This document shows positions 8,018-15,964 of a stretch of DNA of 64,000 nt, piece after piece. The stretch covers positions 29,729 to 93,728 of the forward strand of contig JAFWKK010000048.1 of the NCBI GenBank assembly GCA_017514235.1, given 5' to 3'. The notes below the pieces were generated by a model, which was not told where the DNA came from, ran no database searches, and saw only the letters and a program-made list of their open reading frames with translations. A program made the position numbers and the translations under genes. Source of the stretch: Kiritimatiellia bacterium (lineage in GTDB: Bacteria; Verrucomicrobiota; Kiritimatiellia; RFP12; UBA1067). Each line of letters begins with the position of its first letter. The first letter of the stretch is position 1.

Positions 8018-10267
8018 ATGAATAAGGTGACCATGGCGATTCCGGGAATGTTTGCGGCTTGCGGACTTTATGCGTCTTCAGTTGACGTGGAATTCCTCAA
8101 GGATCTGATAAGGATTCCGTCTGTGTCTGCGGATGTGGCGGAAGTCAACAAGGCGGCTGATTTCACCAAGCGCTATGCGGAATCAAAAGGCCTTTTCTGC
8201 ACGATCGAGACGAATGATGTCGGGCGCAGCATGGTTTGGGTGGCGAATGTCAAGGGAAAGCGTCCGGACGTACTGCTCTCTGCGCATCTGGACGTTGTGA
8301 AGGCGCAGTTGCCCGACATGTTCACCCCGAGGGAGGCTGACGGACGGCTCTATGGGCGCGGCGCGGGCGACTGCAAGGAGCACGTTGCTCTTTCACTGCA
8401 TCTCATGGAACGTCTTGCCGGACGCGTTTCCGTCGGCGCGATATTTGGAACGGACGAGGAGATGGGCGGATCGACCACGGCTGAGATGATGAAGCGCGGC
8501 TACGGCGCGGAAAAGCTGGTGATCGTCCTTGACTCCGAGCAATTCGTGATAACAACGGTGCAGAAGGGGCTTGCCCGCTATGTCATGGAGGCGAGCGCGC
8601 CGCCGGTTCATGCTGGGCTTGCGAAGGGTGCGTCGCCAAATGCCGTGCGCGACCTCCTGCGCAACTATGAAAAGGTTGAGGCGGAGATTCCGAACTTTGA
8701 AGACGGTTCATGGCGTGACATGATGACGCTGGAGCGCGTTTCGGGCGACCGGAACCGTGCCGAGATCGAAATCTGCGTCCGCTGGGTGCGGCATGGCGGC
8801 TTTGAACGAATCGAGGAGCTGCTTCGCAAGACATTCGGGAGCGAACCGCGCTGCCTCAGGAGAGGCGAGGCCGTGCTGCTTGACGAGACGCAGCCATACC
8901 TTGTCGAATTCCGTGAGCGTATGCGGCGCAAGTGGCCTGAACGGAATGTGGATTTCTTCCATCTCAACAGTTCGACTGATGCGCGGCATCTCCAGTGGCT
9001 CGGCAAGCCGATGCTGATTCTCGGCGCAGATGCTCGTGGGGCGCACAGGCCGGACGAACATGTGGAGCTCCGGAGCCTTGACGAGTATGCCGATCTGATA
9101 GGCAGTTATTTAATCGACAAGTTCAGCTGCGCTGCTGTTCCAGAAAATGTGCCGGAGCTGCTCACGGCGTTCAATGGGGAGAAGATCGCCACCCGCGAAC
9201 AGTGGGAGGCCGTTCGTGCACCTGAGCTTCTTGAAGAGTTCACGCGTGAAGAATACGGACGGCGTCCCGTGGAGCGTCCGGAGTCGCTGGCCTTCACGGC
9301 AGTCGAGCCGGACGAGGTAGTGATGGACGGCAAGGCTCTGCGCAAGCGCATCCGCGTTGAATACGCCGGCCCGTACGGCAAGGGTTCGTTTGCATTCACG
9401 GCCTTCATTCCGCGCCAGTCGGCGCCGGCTCCTGCATTCCTGCTCATCTGCAACCGCGACCCGAACGAGAAGCTCGACCCGGAGCGAATGCTCAAGCCCG
9501 GATTCTGGCCGGCTGAGGAGATTGTGGAGCGCGGTTATGCGACCATCGCGTTCTGGAGTGGCGACATATCGCCAGACAGACAGCATGGCCGGACGCTTGG
9601 TGTGTTTGCCGTGTTCGATGATGTCGAAAACCAATACCGCGCAAAAGACGGCTGGGGTATGCTCTCCGCTTGGGCGTGGGGCGCAAGCCGCGTGATGGAC
9701 TGGATCGAGACGGAACCTCTTCTTGACGCGAGGCACGTCGCCGTGGTCGGACACTCGCGGGGCGGCAAGACCGCACTCGTTGCGGGCGTGTACGACAAGC
9801 GTTTCGCAATGGCCTGCTCCAACGATTCGGGCTGCTCTGGCGCGAAACTCAACCATATCGACCTGCCGGAGTCCGAGCAGCTCGCCCACATCGTGCGCAC
9901 GTTCCAGTTCTGGTTCTGCCTCAACTACACGCTGCACGTGAACGCCGAAAGGGATTGGCGCGTAGATCAGCACGAGTTCATCGCGCTGATGGCGCCGCGC
10001 CTTGTCTGCATCGCCTCCGCGTCGGAGGATGCCTGGGCGGGACCAGTGGGTGAATGGTGGGCGGCCAAGCTAGCCTCCCCGGCCTGGGAGCTGTACGGCA
10101 AGAACGGTCTCGTCGCAGACGGCTTTCCGCCGCCCGAGACGCCGCAGCAGGAAGGCTGCATATCCTACCATCTGCGCACCGGTAAGCACGGCCTCACGCC
10201 GTACGACTGGAAATGCTACATGGATTTCGCCGACCGCCATGGTTGGCGAGCGGAAAGAAAGAAATAA
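8018..10267 (+). CDS. Fusion of M20 metallohydrolase and CE15-like carbohydrate esterase
   Basis: This 749-residue single frame joins two enzymes. Residues about 22-372 are an M20-family (ArgE/DapE/CPG2-like) dizinc hydrolase with all expected ligands: SAHLDVV (His90, Asp92), GRGAGDCK (bridging Asp118), TDEEMGG (catalytic Glu147, metal Glu148), LDSE (Asp172), and a late His in ADARGAHRPDEH. Residues about 376-749 are an alpha/beta hydrolase with the nucleophile motif VVGHSRGGKTAL (Ser580), followed by CSNDSGCSGAKL, which matches the CE15 glucuronoyl-esterase pattern (G-x-S-R-x-G-K). CE15 enzymes cleave ester bonds between glucuronic acid of xylan and lignin alcohols. The first 20 residues (MTMAIPGMFAACGLYAS-like) suggest export. 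The start has AAAAGGAAAATC upstream. What the M20 half cleaves is unknown. I have high confidence in the two domains and moderate confidence in CE15 over other esterase families. Confidence 0.85.
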   Translation: MNKVTMAIPGMFAACGLYASSVDVEFLKDLIRIPSVSADVAEVNKAADFTKRYAESKGLFCTIETNDVGRSMVWVANVKGKRPDVLLSAHLDVVKAQLPDMFTPREADGRLYGRGAGDCKEHVALSLHLMERLAGRVSVGAIFGTDEEMGGSTTAEMMKRGYGAEKLVIVLDSEQFVITTVQKGLARYVMEASAPPVHAGLAKGASPNAVRDLLRNYEKVEAEIPNFEDGSWRDMMTLERVSGDRNRAEIEICVRWVRHGGFERIEELLRKTFGSEPRCLRRGEAVLLDETQPYLVEFRERMRRKWPERNVDFFHLNSSTDARHLQWLGKPMLILGADARGAHRPDEHVELRSLDEYADLIGSYLIDKFSCAAVPENVPELLTAFNGEKIATREQWEAVRAPELLEEFTREEYGRRPVERPESLAFTAVEPDEVVMDGKALRKRIRVEYAGPYGKGSFAFTAFIPRQSAPAPAFLLICNRDPNEKLDPERMLKPGFWPAEEIVERGYATIAFWSGDISPDRQHGRTLGVFAVFDDVENQYRAKDGWGMLSAWAWGASRVMDWIETEPLLDARHVAVVGHSRGGKTALVAGVYDKRFAMACSNDSGCSGAKLNHIDLPESEQLAHIVRTFQFWFCLNYTLHVNAERDWRVDQHEFIALMAPRLVCIASASEDAWAGPVGEWWAAKLASPAWELYGKNGLVADGFPPPETPQQEGCISYHLRTGKHGLTPYDWKCYMDFADRHGWRAERKK

Positions 10268-10373
10268 GACATGGTAGCGCGACCTTGAATCTTTTGACGT
10301 GGTTGAGGAATACGGAGTTTGCGCGTGGTATTTTTTTTGCGCAATTGTCCCCGTGCGGCATGCGATTTTGTGA

Positions 10374-10379
10374 TATAAT
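10374..10379 (+). promoter_or_regulatory. TATAAT -10 box upstream of the beta-repeat exported protein
   Basis: TATAAT lies 46 bases before the ATG at 10425, within an AT-rich stretch of the otherwise GC-rich spacer. No -35 box at standard distance is convincing. The predicted 5' leader is about 38 bases. Confidence 0.5.
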
Positions 10380-10424
10380 ACTCATTGATATGTGGCAAAA
10401 TCTACATTCCAAATAGGATAAGAC

Positions 10425-13034
10425 ATGAAAAAGATACAAACCTTCTGCGCACTTGTGGCGCTTGTGGCGGCGACGATGGCTGGCGCGGCGACGATTGAGT
10501 ACAGACCTGCATCATCAGCGCCTCACTATTGGGATGCGGCTGCACAATGGTACGTTAATAGTGCTTCAGCCAACAGGTTGCCGACGAAGGATGACGACAC
10601 ATGGGCGTCGTATGCGGGATTGAGAACAAACCCCCTTATCATCAGGACAGGCACGGATGCTGAAACAAAGAAGTTCTACCTTTCGAATAATTCAGGGAGT
10701 TCTCCAAGCATGGTTCCTCTGTTGGTGACAATTGATGGAGGTTCGCTGACCACTTATGATACAGCAATGCTTGGTCAAAGAAGCCCAGCAATTCTTACGA
10801 TTCAAAACGGAGGTGCGTTTACGGGGAAATCAAACGTCTATATTGGCTATGATCCAATAGACACGCCCAAAATCGCCTCGTTCCCCGCAAAGGTAATTGT
10901 CGCCGACACGGATTCGAGTTTTTCCGTTGACAATACATCATTATTCATGGGCAACCAGAAAGGCGGGCTGGCCTTGCTGGAAAACCATGGTTCGGTGAAT
11001 TCTTCAGGTAATGTCTATCTTGGATACTATACGCCAGGACGGTCGTCAGGGGATATCGTGTCGGTCATCGACAACTATGGCACATTGACCCAGAGTACAT
11101 CCTACAGCTATTTTATCGGTGGAACGAGCGGACAGACGGGCATCATCACCAATCATGTGGGAGCGAGTATCAACAATGCAAGTTGTTTCTGCGTTGGTGC
11201 TGCGTCTAATTCTGTTGGTCGGCTCGTGAATAACGGCACAATCTCCGTCAATCGCTTTTGCGTTGGCGGTGTGGAGAAGAACGCCTTGGCCTATGCGCAC
11301 AACACAGACCCCAACGCGATCGCGGATGGCTACGTCGAAAATTCTGGAGCGATTAACGCCGATGGATACATTCGCATTGGTTTTCAGTCGAACTGCGTAG
11401 GCAGGGTCGAGAACACTGGCAGCATAACAGGACATACGGAATTCATCATCGGCTACTATCCGAATTCAAGAGGCTGTTTCCGTCATTCAGCTGGCACGCT
11501 CACATTTGACAATGCCAATGACACTTCAACAAGAAGCGTGATGGTGGGATATCAGGGTCATGGTTATCTCGAACTTGCCGGTAACACCGAAACCGTATGG
11601 GACAAGACGGCTCTGCATATCGCAAGCATGGCCAACAATAGCGCGGGCTGGCATTCGAGCGGCGAGCTCGTCATGACCAATTCCGCTTCGCTGTCCCGTG
11701 GTGGCAAAAGCGTTCAGGCGGCCGTAAACCAATATACCACTGCGCGGATTGCTCTCTACGACGAGGCTTCCCTTGTCGATGTTGACACGCTTCGACTCGG
11801 CAACGTCAAGACCGACAACTTGTTCGAAGTGTACGACAACGCAGTCGTCTCCATCACCAATCTGCTTGTGCTGAATGTCGGCAACACGTCAGACAATGTG
11901 GAGGGCACGACGACAATGAAGCTTTCCGGTAATGCAAGGGTCAGCGGCTTCAGCAACGCCTACATCGGTTCCAATACCTACAACAGCGCGGTTCTGGAGA
12001 TTGCCGACAACGCCTTTTTCGGACTTCGTGACAATGCCATGAACACGGATTCCAGCATCTATGAGGAAAATATCAAAGTCGCTTTCGGTTCCAGCCGGAA
12101 GGGTGACGCCGTGATTCGTTTGCGTGGCGGCACGATCGGACTTGGCAATCGCGGTGGCCTTTACCTTGGCGATGTCACAAACGACCGTACGCCAGGCTGC
12201 CCCGCCAGACTTGTCGGGTATGGCAATGTAACCAACCAAGCTGAGTCCGGAACACTTTGGAGCCGAATCCATCTCCGTTCTGGTTCGGTTACCGCAGATG
12301 GCGAGGGCGAAGAGCGGGACCTCGACCTTCAGACGTTCGCACGAATTTCGGGAAGCCTCAATGGCGAGTCAAGCGACGGGCGTGAATATCTCAACAGTTC
12401 GGGGACGAATGGTTGGTATGCAATCAACAAAGGGCGTCTTCTCTATCCGGCCCGCGATAGCGGTTCAGATAATATCAGGCCTCGGTTTGTCGGCGATTAT
12501 CAAAGGCTTGAATCAAATGTGCTCCCGCGATACGTCAACTCGATGCGCGTCATCGCCAAGAATGCAAATGATGAAGAACTATCGCCTTCTTCTTCGCGTC
12601 GTATTGTTGCGGAGCTATACGCCCCCGACCGCACCGACATTCCTGCAGGACTGGTCGAAGACGGTGCGCAAAGCCGCAGACTCGGTGTTTGGCGTGCCGC
12701 CATTACGGGGAATAACTATAGGAACATGAGCTCGTCTGGCAGGCGCTCGTTCACTACTGCTACGACGACAATCCGCTACGACCAGTGGAGGCTTGGCGAA
12801 CTCAAGGATGAGCAGGGGAACTATCCTAGCGGGCTTGAAGTGCGCCTTTATCAGTATGATGCTTCCAGTGGCAAGTGGGAACGTCTTGCCCGTCAGTCCA
12901 TTGAAGATGTGGAGACGGAAAAGAACTATCTCATCAGCGGCGATCTCAAGCAGGCATCGGGAGTGTACAATCTCGGATGGTTCGCGGTCGTCGCCAAGTG
13001 CAAGAAGATCGGGACGGAACTGATAATCAGATAA
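10425..13034 (+). CDS. Large exported beta-strand-repeat protein
   Basis: The 869-residue product has a signal peptide (MKKIQTFCALVALVAATMAGA) and then a long series of short beta-strand units such as SVGRLVNNGTISVNRFCVGG, CVGRVENTGSITGHTEFIIG and LLENHGSVNSSGNVYLGYY. Each unit pairs an 'N-x-G-x-I/V' turn with a hydrophobic strand. This pattern resembles right-handed beta-helix passenger or autotransporter-associated repeats. Asn, Ser and Gly are very abundant and Lys is low. The final 120 residues look like a separate beta-domain (SGLEVRLYQYDASSGKWERL) and end in GTELIIR. No beta-barrel translocator is present. It is probably cell-surface or outer-membrane associated; no enzymatic motif is visible. 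The C-terminal I-I-R ending is shared with two other exported proteins in the window. Confidence 0.75.
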   Translation: MKKIQTFCALVALVAATMAGAATIEYRPASSAPHYWDAAAQWYVNSASANRLPTKDDDTWASYAGLRTNPLIIRTGTDAETKKFYLSNNSGSSPSMVPLLVTIDGGSLTTYDTAMLGQRSPAILTIQNGGAFTGKSNVYIGYDPIDTPKIASFPAKVIVADTDSSFSVDNTSLFMGNQKGGLALLENHGSVNSSGNVYLGYYTPGRSSGDIVSVIDNYGTLTQSTSYSYFIGGTSGQTGIITNHVGASINNASCFCVGAASNSVGRLVNNGTISVNRFCVGGVEKNALAYAHNTDPNAIADGYVENSGAINADGYIRIGFQSNCVGRVENTGSITGHTEFIIGYYPNSRGCFRHSAGTLTFDNANDTSTRSVMVGYQGHGYLELAGNTETVWDKTALHIASMANNSAGWHSSGELVMTNSASLSRGGKSVQAAVNQYTTARIALYDEASLVDVDTLRLGNVKTDNLFEVYDNAVVSITNLLVLNVGNTSDNVEGTTTMKLSGNARVSGFSNAYIGSNTYNSAVLEIADNAFFGLRDNAMNTDSSIYEENIKVAFGSSRKGDAVIRLRGGTIGLGNRGGLYLGDVTNDRTPGCPARLVGYGNVTNQAESGTLWSRIHLRSGSVTADGEGEERDLDLQTFARISGSLNGESSDGREYLNSSGTNGWYAINKGRLLYPARDSGSDNIRPRFVGDYQRLESNVLPRYVNSMRVIAKNANDEELSPSSSRRIVAELYAPDRTDIPAGLVEDGAQSRRLGVWRAAITGNNYRNMSSSGRRSFTTATTTIRYDQWRLGELKDEQGNYPSGLEVRLYQYDASSGKWERLARQSIEDVETEKNYLISGDLKQASGVYNLGWFAVVAKCKKIGTELIIR

Positions 13035-13039
13035 GCTGT

Positions 13040-14893
13040 ATGAAACGGTTCTTTTTGGTTCCGTTTGCGGCTGCGGTGGCGTTAGCGGCGCAGCCTGCAT
13101 GCTTGGCTAGCGCACCTTGCCAGGGCGAGGTCGCCTACATGTCGATCGTGCGCGACCATAACGGACGCATAACGGAGAAGTCCGTCGGTTCCTTGGAACC
13201 GAGAGTGGAAAACCCTGCGTTCAGGATTGCGGCGGTCGGTTGCCTCTTCGCCCAGCTGCAGGAGGAGGGCGTTCTCGATCCGAATGCGCGAGTGGCTGAC
13301 TATTTGCCCGGGTTTAAGACGCTGACTCTTAGGGAGGCGATGGTCAATTCAGCCGGGCCTCGGTTCGTGAGTGAAATCGTCGAGCCGTGCATCGAGAAGA
13401 TCGTTGGCAAGAAGGTCGATGACCTGCTCGCAGAGCGGTTCTGGAAGCCGCTTGGGATTTCGGCTCGCGGGGACGCTCGCCCTCCCGATTACCAATTCCC
13501 AACTTTCCGCGATGTGTATGTGTTCTTTAGGATGTTGGCGGATAACGGTGTGGCGGAGGACGGGACGCAGGTGATGTCTCGCAATGCGGTGAAGCTGCTC
13601 CGGCGCGGACAGGCCCCGACGACGGTGAACCGCTTTCTGAGCTACGGCACAAGGCCGCGCGGGAACGGGCGTTTCATCGGGCTTGATTCGACGCCTGAAT
13701 TCGACGCGGTGGCGAATCCCGATACGGGTGAATGCGCGGTTTGGTATTGCGGCTCGCGAGGACTGCCAACTACGGCTCGCGGGGACGCTCGCCCTCCCAA
13801 CTGCCAACTGCCAACTAAAGAGCAGATTTGGAAGGAATCGCGTCCGCTTCGTGCCGGCGTGTTCGTCGGCGTGGGGTCGATGGGGCTTTCTTCCACAGAG
13901 CTGATCCGCTATGTCGCGCGTTCTCCGGAACTTGACATTTCGTTTGTCGACGGCGAGGACATGCGCAATGGTGCGCTCGACAGCCTCGACCTTCTCGTGA
14001 TGCCTGGCGGGATGTCGGGCACCATCGTCGGTGACATGGGGCCGAAAGGCGTTGAGAACTTCAAGGAGTTCGTGCGTAACGGCGGCAGCTACGTCGGCAT
14101 GTGCGCGGGGAACGTGATTCTGCTTGAGGACGAGTACCGCGTTGCCTACGGGTTCGGGATGGTGCCGTATTCGCGCTACGGGTCGGCAGGGGACGCGATG
14201 ACCTCGATGACGCTCACCGACGAGGGCGCAATGGCGCTTGGGATGGAGAAGGGCACGTTCGACGTGTGGTACAGCGGCGGACCCATAATGTTCCGCCGCC
14301 ATGATGAAGTGCCAGACGCGAAGATAGAGACGTGGGGCATTTACGCAAGCAACATCACCAACGAGGGCTGGGGTGCGCACATGGTCGGCAACGTCGCCTG
14401 CATTGGCGGCATATACGGCAAGGGGCGTATCGCGGCGACAGCGTGCCATCCAGAGTTCCGCCACAGCGCCGATCCGCTCGCGAAGGGGCTCTTCCGCTAT
14501 GCGACGGGACGCGAGATCACCTTCCCCGAGCCGAAGGTCAACCCTGGCGCGAAAAAAGTCTACTACTATTCCTGGCCTGTTGCTGGGAAGGAGTGCGCCC
14601 GGCTTCTCACTGAGATCGACGCCGACCCCGACATCGACGTCAAGACCGACGAGCGCGACGAGATGTGCGGTGGCGCATTGGATGCGTTCGACGCGCTCAT
14701 AATCCCCGACGGCGCGGACTGGTCGCTTTCGCTTGACATGTTCCCGCCGGAAGTAGACGCCGCGATTGCCGCGTACGCCGCGAAAGGTGGCAAGGTGTAT
14801 TCATGGGGCACGAGCGCGCGGCTCCATCTGCCTAAGGGCGGAATCGCCTGCCGCAGCGCGTACGATGTCTATGCACGGCTAAAAAAGGATTAG
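13040..14893 (+). CDS. Decayed beta-lactamase-like domain fused to BPL_N/GATase-like domains
   Basis: I start at ATG 13040, because MKRFFLVPFAAAVALAAQPACLA is a clean signal peptide; the open frame begins 21 codons earlier inside the previous gene. Residues about 50-170 resemble a class C beta-lactamase/serine-hydrolase domain (FRIAAV...LQEEGVLDPNARVADYLPGF, then LLAERFWKPLGI). The SxxK nucleophile segment is replaced by A-A-V-G-C, with several residues missing, and no Y-x-N is seen, so it should be catalytically dead. From about residue 270 there is a BPL_N/class I glutamine-amidotransferase-like domain (LLVMPGGMSGTI, GGSYVGMCAGN, GKGRIAATACHPEF). A shorter Rossmann-like lobe ends the protein. 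Two copies of a 26-base repeat are inserted in frame (see the repeat features). It is followed 2 bases later by a paralogue of its C-terminal part. Confidence 0.72.
   Translation: MKRFFLVPFAAAVALAAQPACLASAPCQGEVAYMSIVRDHNGRITEKSVGSLEPRVENPAFRIAAVGCLFAQLQEEGVLDPNARVADYLPGFKTLTLREAMVNSAGPRFVSEIVEPCIEKIVGKKVDDLLAERFWKPLGISARGDARPPDYQFPTFRDVYVFFRMLADNGVAEDGTQVMSRNAVKLLRRGQAPTTVNRFLSYGTRPRGNGRFIGLDSTPEFDAVANPDTGECAVWYCGSRGLPTTARGDARPPNCQLPTKEQIWKESRPLRAGVFVGVGSMGLSSTELIRYVARSPELDISFVDGEDMRNGALDSLDLLVMPGGMSGTIVGDMGPKGVENFKEFVRNGGSYVGMCAGNVILLEDEYRVAYGFGMVPYSRYGSAGDAMTSMTLTDEGAMALGMEKGTFDVWYSGGPIMFRRHDEVPDAKIETWGIYASNITNEGWGAHMVGNVACIGGIYGKGRIAATACHPEFRHSADPLAKGLFRYATGREITFPEPKVNPGAKKVYYYSWPVAGKECARLLTEIDADPDIDVKTDERDEMCGGALDAFDALIIPDGADWSLSLDMFPPEVDAAIAAYAAKGGKVYSWGTSARLHLPKGGIACRSAYDVYARLKKD
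13461..13504 (+). repeat. In-frame copy 1 of a short dispersed repeat
   Basis: A 26-base core (13461-13486, starting CGGCTCGCGGGGACGCTCGC) is identical to 13773-13798. It is followed by a related tail of CCAATTCCCAACT type. It is translated within the host gene as ARGDARPPDYQFPT. The reading frame of the host gene is kept. Confidence 0.75.
13750..13818 (+). repeat. In-frame copy 2 (plus a partial copy) of the dispersed repeat
   Basis: The second exact 26-base core lies at 13773-13798 and is followed by a tandem CCAACTG run. A partial copy (CGGCTCGCGAGGACTGCCAA) starts at about 13750. They are translated as SRGLPTTARGDARPPNCQLPT. This looks like a small mobile or slipped repeat, comparable in behaviour to in-frame palindromic elements known from other bacteria. 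Confidence 0.7.
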
Positions 14894-14894
14894 C

Positions 14895-15947
14895 ATGTTT
14901 GCGGCGATATTACTGGCGGTTGCCAAGGTGGCGGTGTATGCCGGCAGCGGAGCAGGCGGCAGCGGTGTCGTGGAGTGTCTGCGTCTTGTGAATGAATCGC
15001 CCGAGCTGGAGCTTCATCTCGTCGACGCAAAGGGTGTGCAGTCCGGTGCGCTGGACGGCATGGACATGCTTCTGATGCCCGGCGGAAGCAGCGACCGCGA
15101 ATACAAGGCGCTTGGCTCCAACGGCGTGGCGAGGCTGGATGCGTTTCTGCGCAACGGCGGCGGATACCTTGGCATCTGCGCCGGATGCGCCGTGGTCATG
15201 GACGAAAAGTCGCGCGCACGAATGATCCCCTGGAAGTGGAGCGGTTCGGTACCGAGCACGATCTTTCCGACGATCCAGATCAACGAAAAAGGGTCGGCCG
15301 CGCTTGGCGTAAAGGAGGGCCCCATATGCGTACGCTACCACGGTGGTCCCTTCATATGGCCAAGCACGAATGTGTTTGATGGCGTGAATACGGAGCAGTG
15401 GGCCACGTTCGACGCTGAGGGTTCGATGAATGGCCGGCACAAGGTGAAGATGTACGGTGCTGCGGCCATCGTGGGCGGCACCTATGGCAAGGGCAGGATC
15501 ATTGCATGCACTGTGCATCCCGAATACAATAACGACACGCTTTTCATCATGAAGGGCGCGTTCAAGTATCTGACCGGTCAGGATGTAACCTTCCCGGTGC
15601 GCACCCGCACGCCGCGCGCGCTTGCCGTCGGGCTTATAACGTCTGACGTTTCAGGAGTTGATGTGGCCGAGACCATTTTGGCCCTTTCCTCGGAGAAGGG
15701 GGTGGATCTGGTGCCAATCGGCACCGATGCAGTCAACATGCGAGCTCTGGATCATATTGACGTGCTCGTTCTAGTGAACGACCGCATTGCAAAGAAAAGT
15801 TCCTCGGTTGATCGGATACGCGAGTTTGCGTCGCGGGGCGGGAAGGTGGTTGGCTTTGGCAGCGGCGTCAAGGCGCTGCCGACTGGTGGCGTCGCATGCC
15901 GCGACGGCAAGGAAGCCGTCGCCATTGTAAAGGGAATGGTTAAATAG
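14895..15947 (+). CDS. BPL_N / glutamine-amidotransferase-like protein
   Basis: The 350-residue product resembles the C-terminal part of the preceding protein. Residues 1-225 form a BPL_N-type flavodoxin/GATase1-like domain: VAVYAGSGAGGSGVVECL at the start, MLLMPGGSSDREYKAL, GGGYLGICAGCAVV with the cysteine at the nucleophile-elbow position, and GKGRIIACTVHPEYN with the His. A second shorter Rossmann-like lobe follows (ALAVGLITSDVSGVDVAETIL ... GGKVVGFGSGV). The first residues are hydrophobic (MFAAILLAVAKVAVYAG) and may act as a weak signal or simply be the first beta strand. It starts 2 bases after the previous stop and 18 bases before the next gene, so it is in one operon. In other bacteria BPL_N proteins are often of unknown substrate; the function here is not known. 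Confidence 0.75.
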   Translation: MFAAILLAVAKVAVYAGSGAGGSGVVECLRLVNESPELELHLVDAKGVQSGALDGMDMLLMPGGSSDREYKALGSNGVARLDAFLRNGGGYLGICAGCAVVMDEKSRARMIPWKWSGSVPSTIFPTIQINEKGSAALGVKEGPICVRYHGGPFIWPSTNVFDGVNTEQWATFDAEGSMNGRHKVKMYGAAAIVGGTYGKGRIIACTVHPEYNNDTLFIMKGAFKYLTGQDVTFPVRTRTPRALAVGLITSDVSGVDVAETILALSSEKGVDLVPIGTDAVNMRALDHIDVLVLVNDRIAKKSSSVDRIREFASRGGKVVGFGSGVKALPTGGVACRDGKEAVAIVKGMVK

Positions 15948-15964
15948 AAAAAGGAGTAGAAAAC

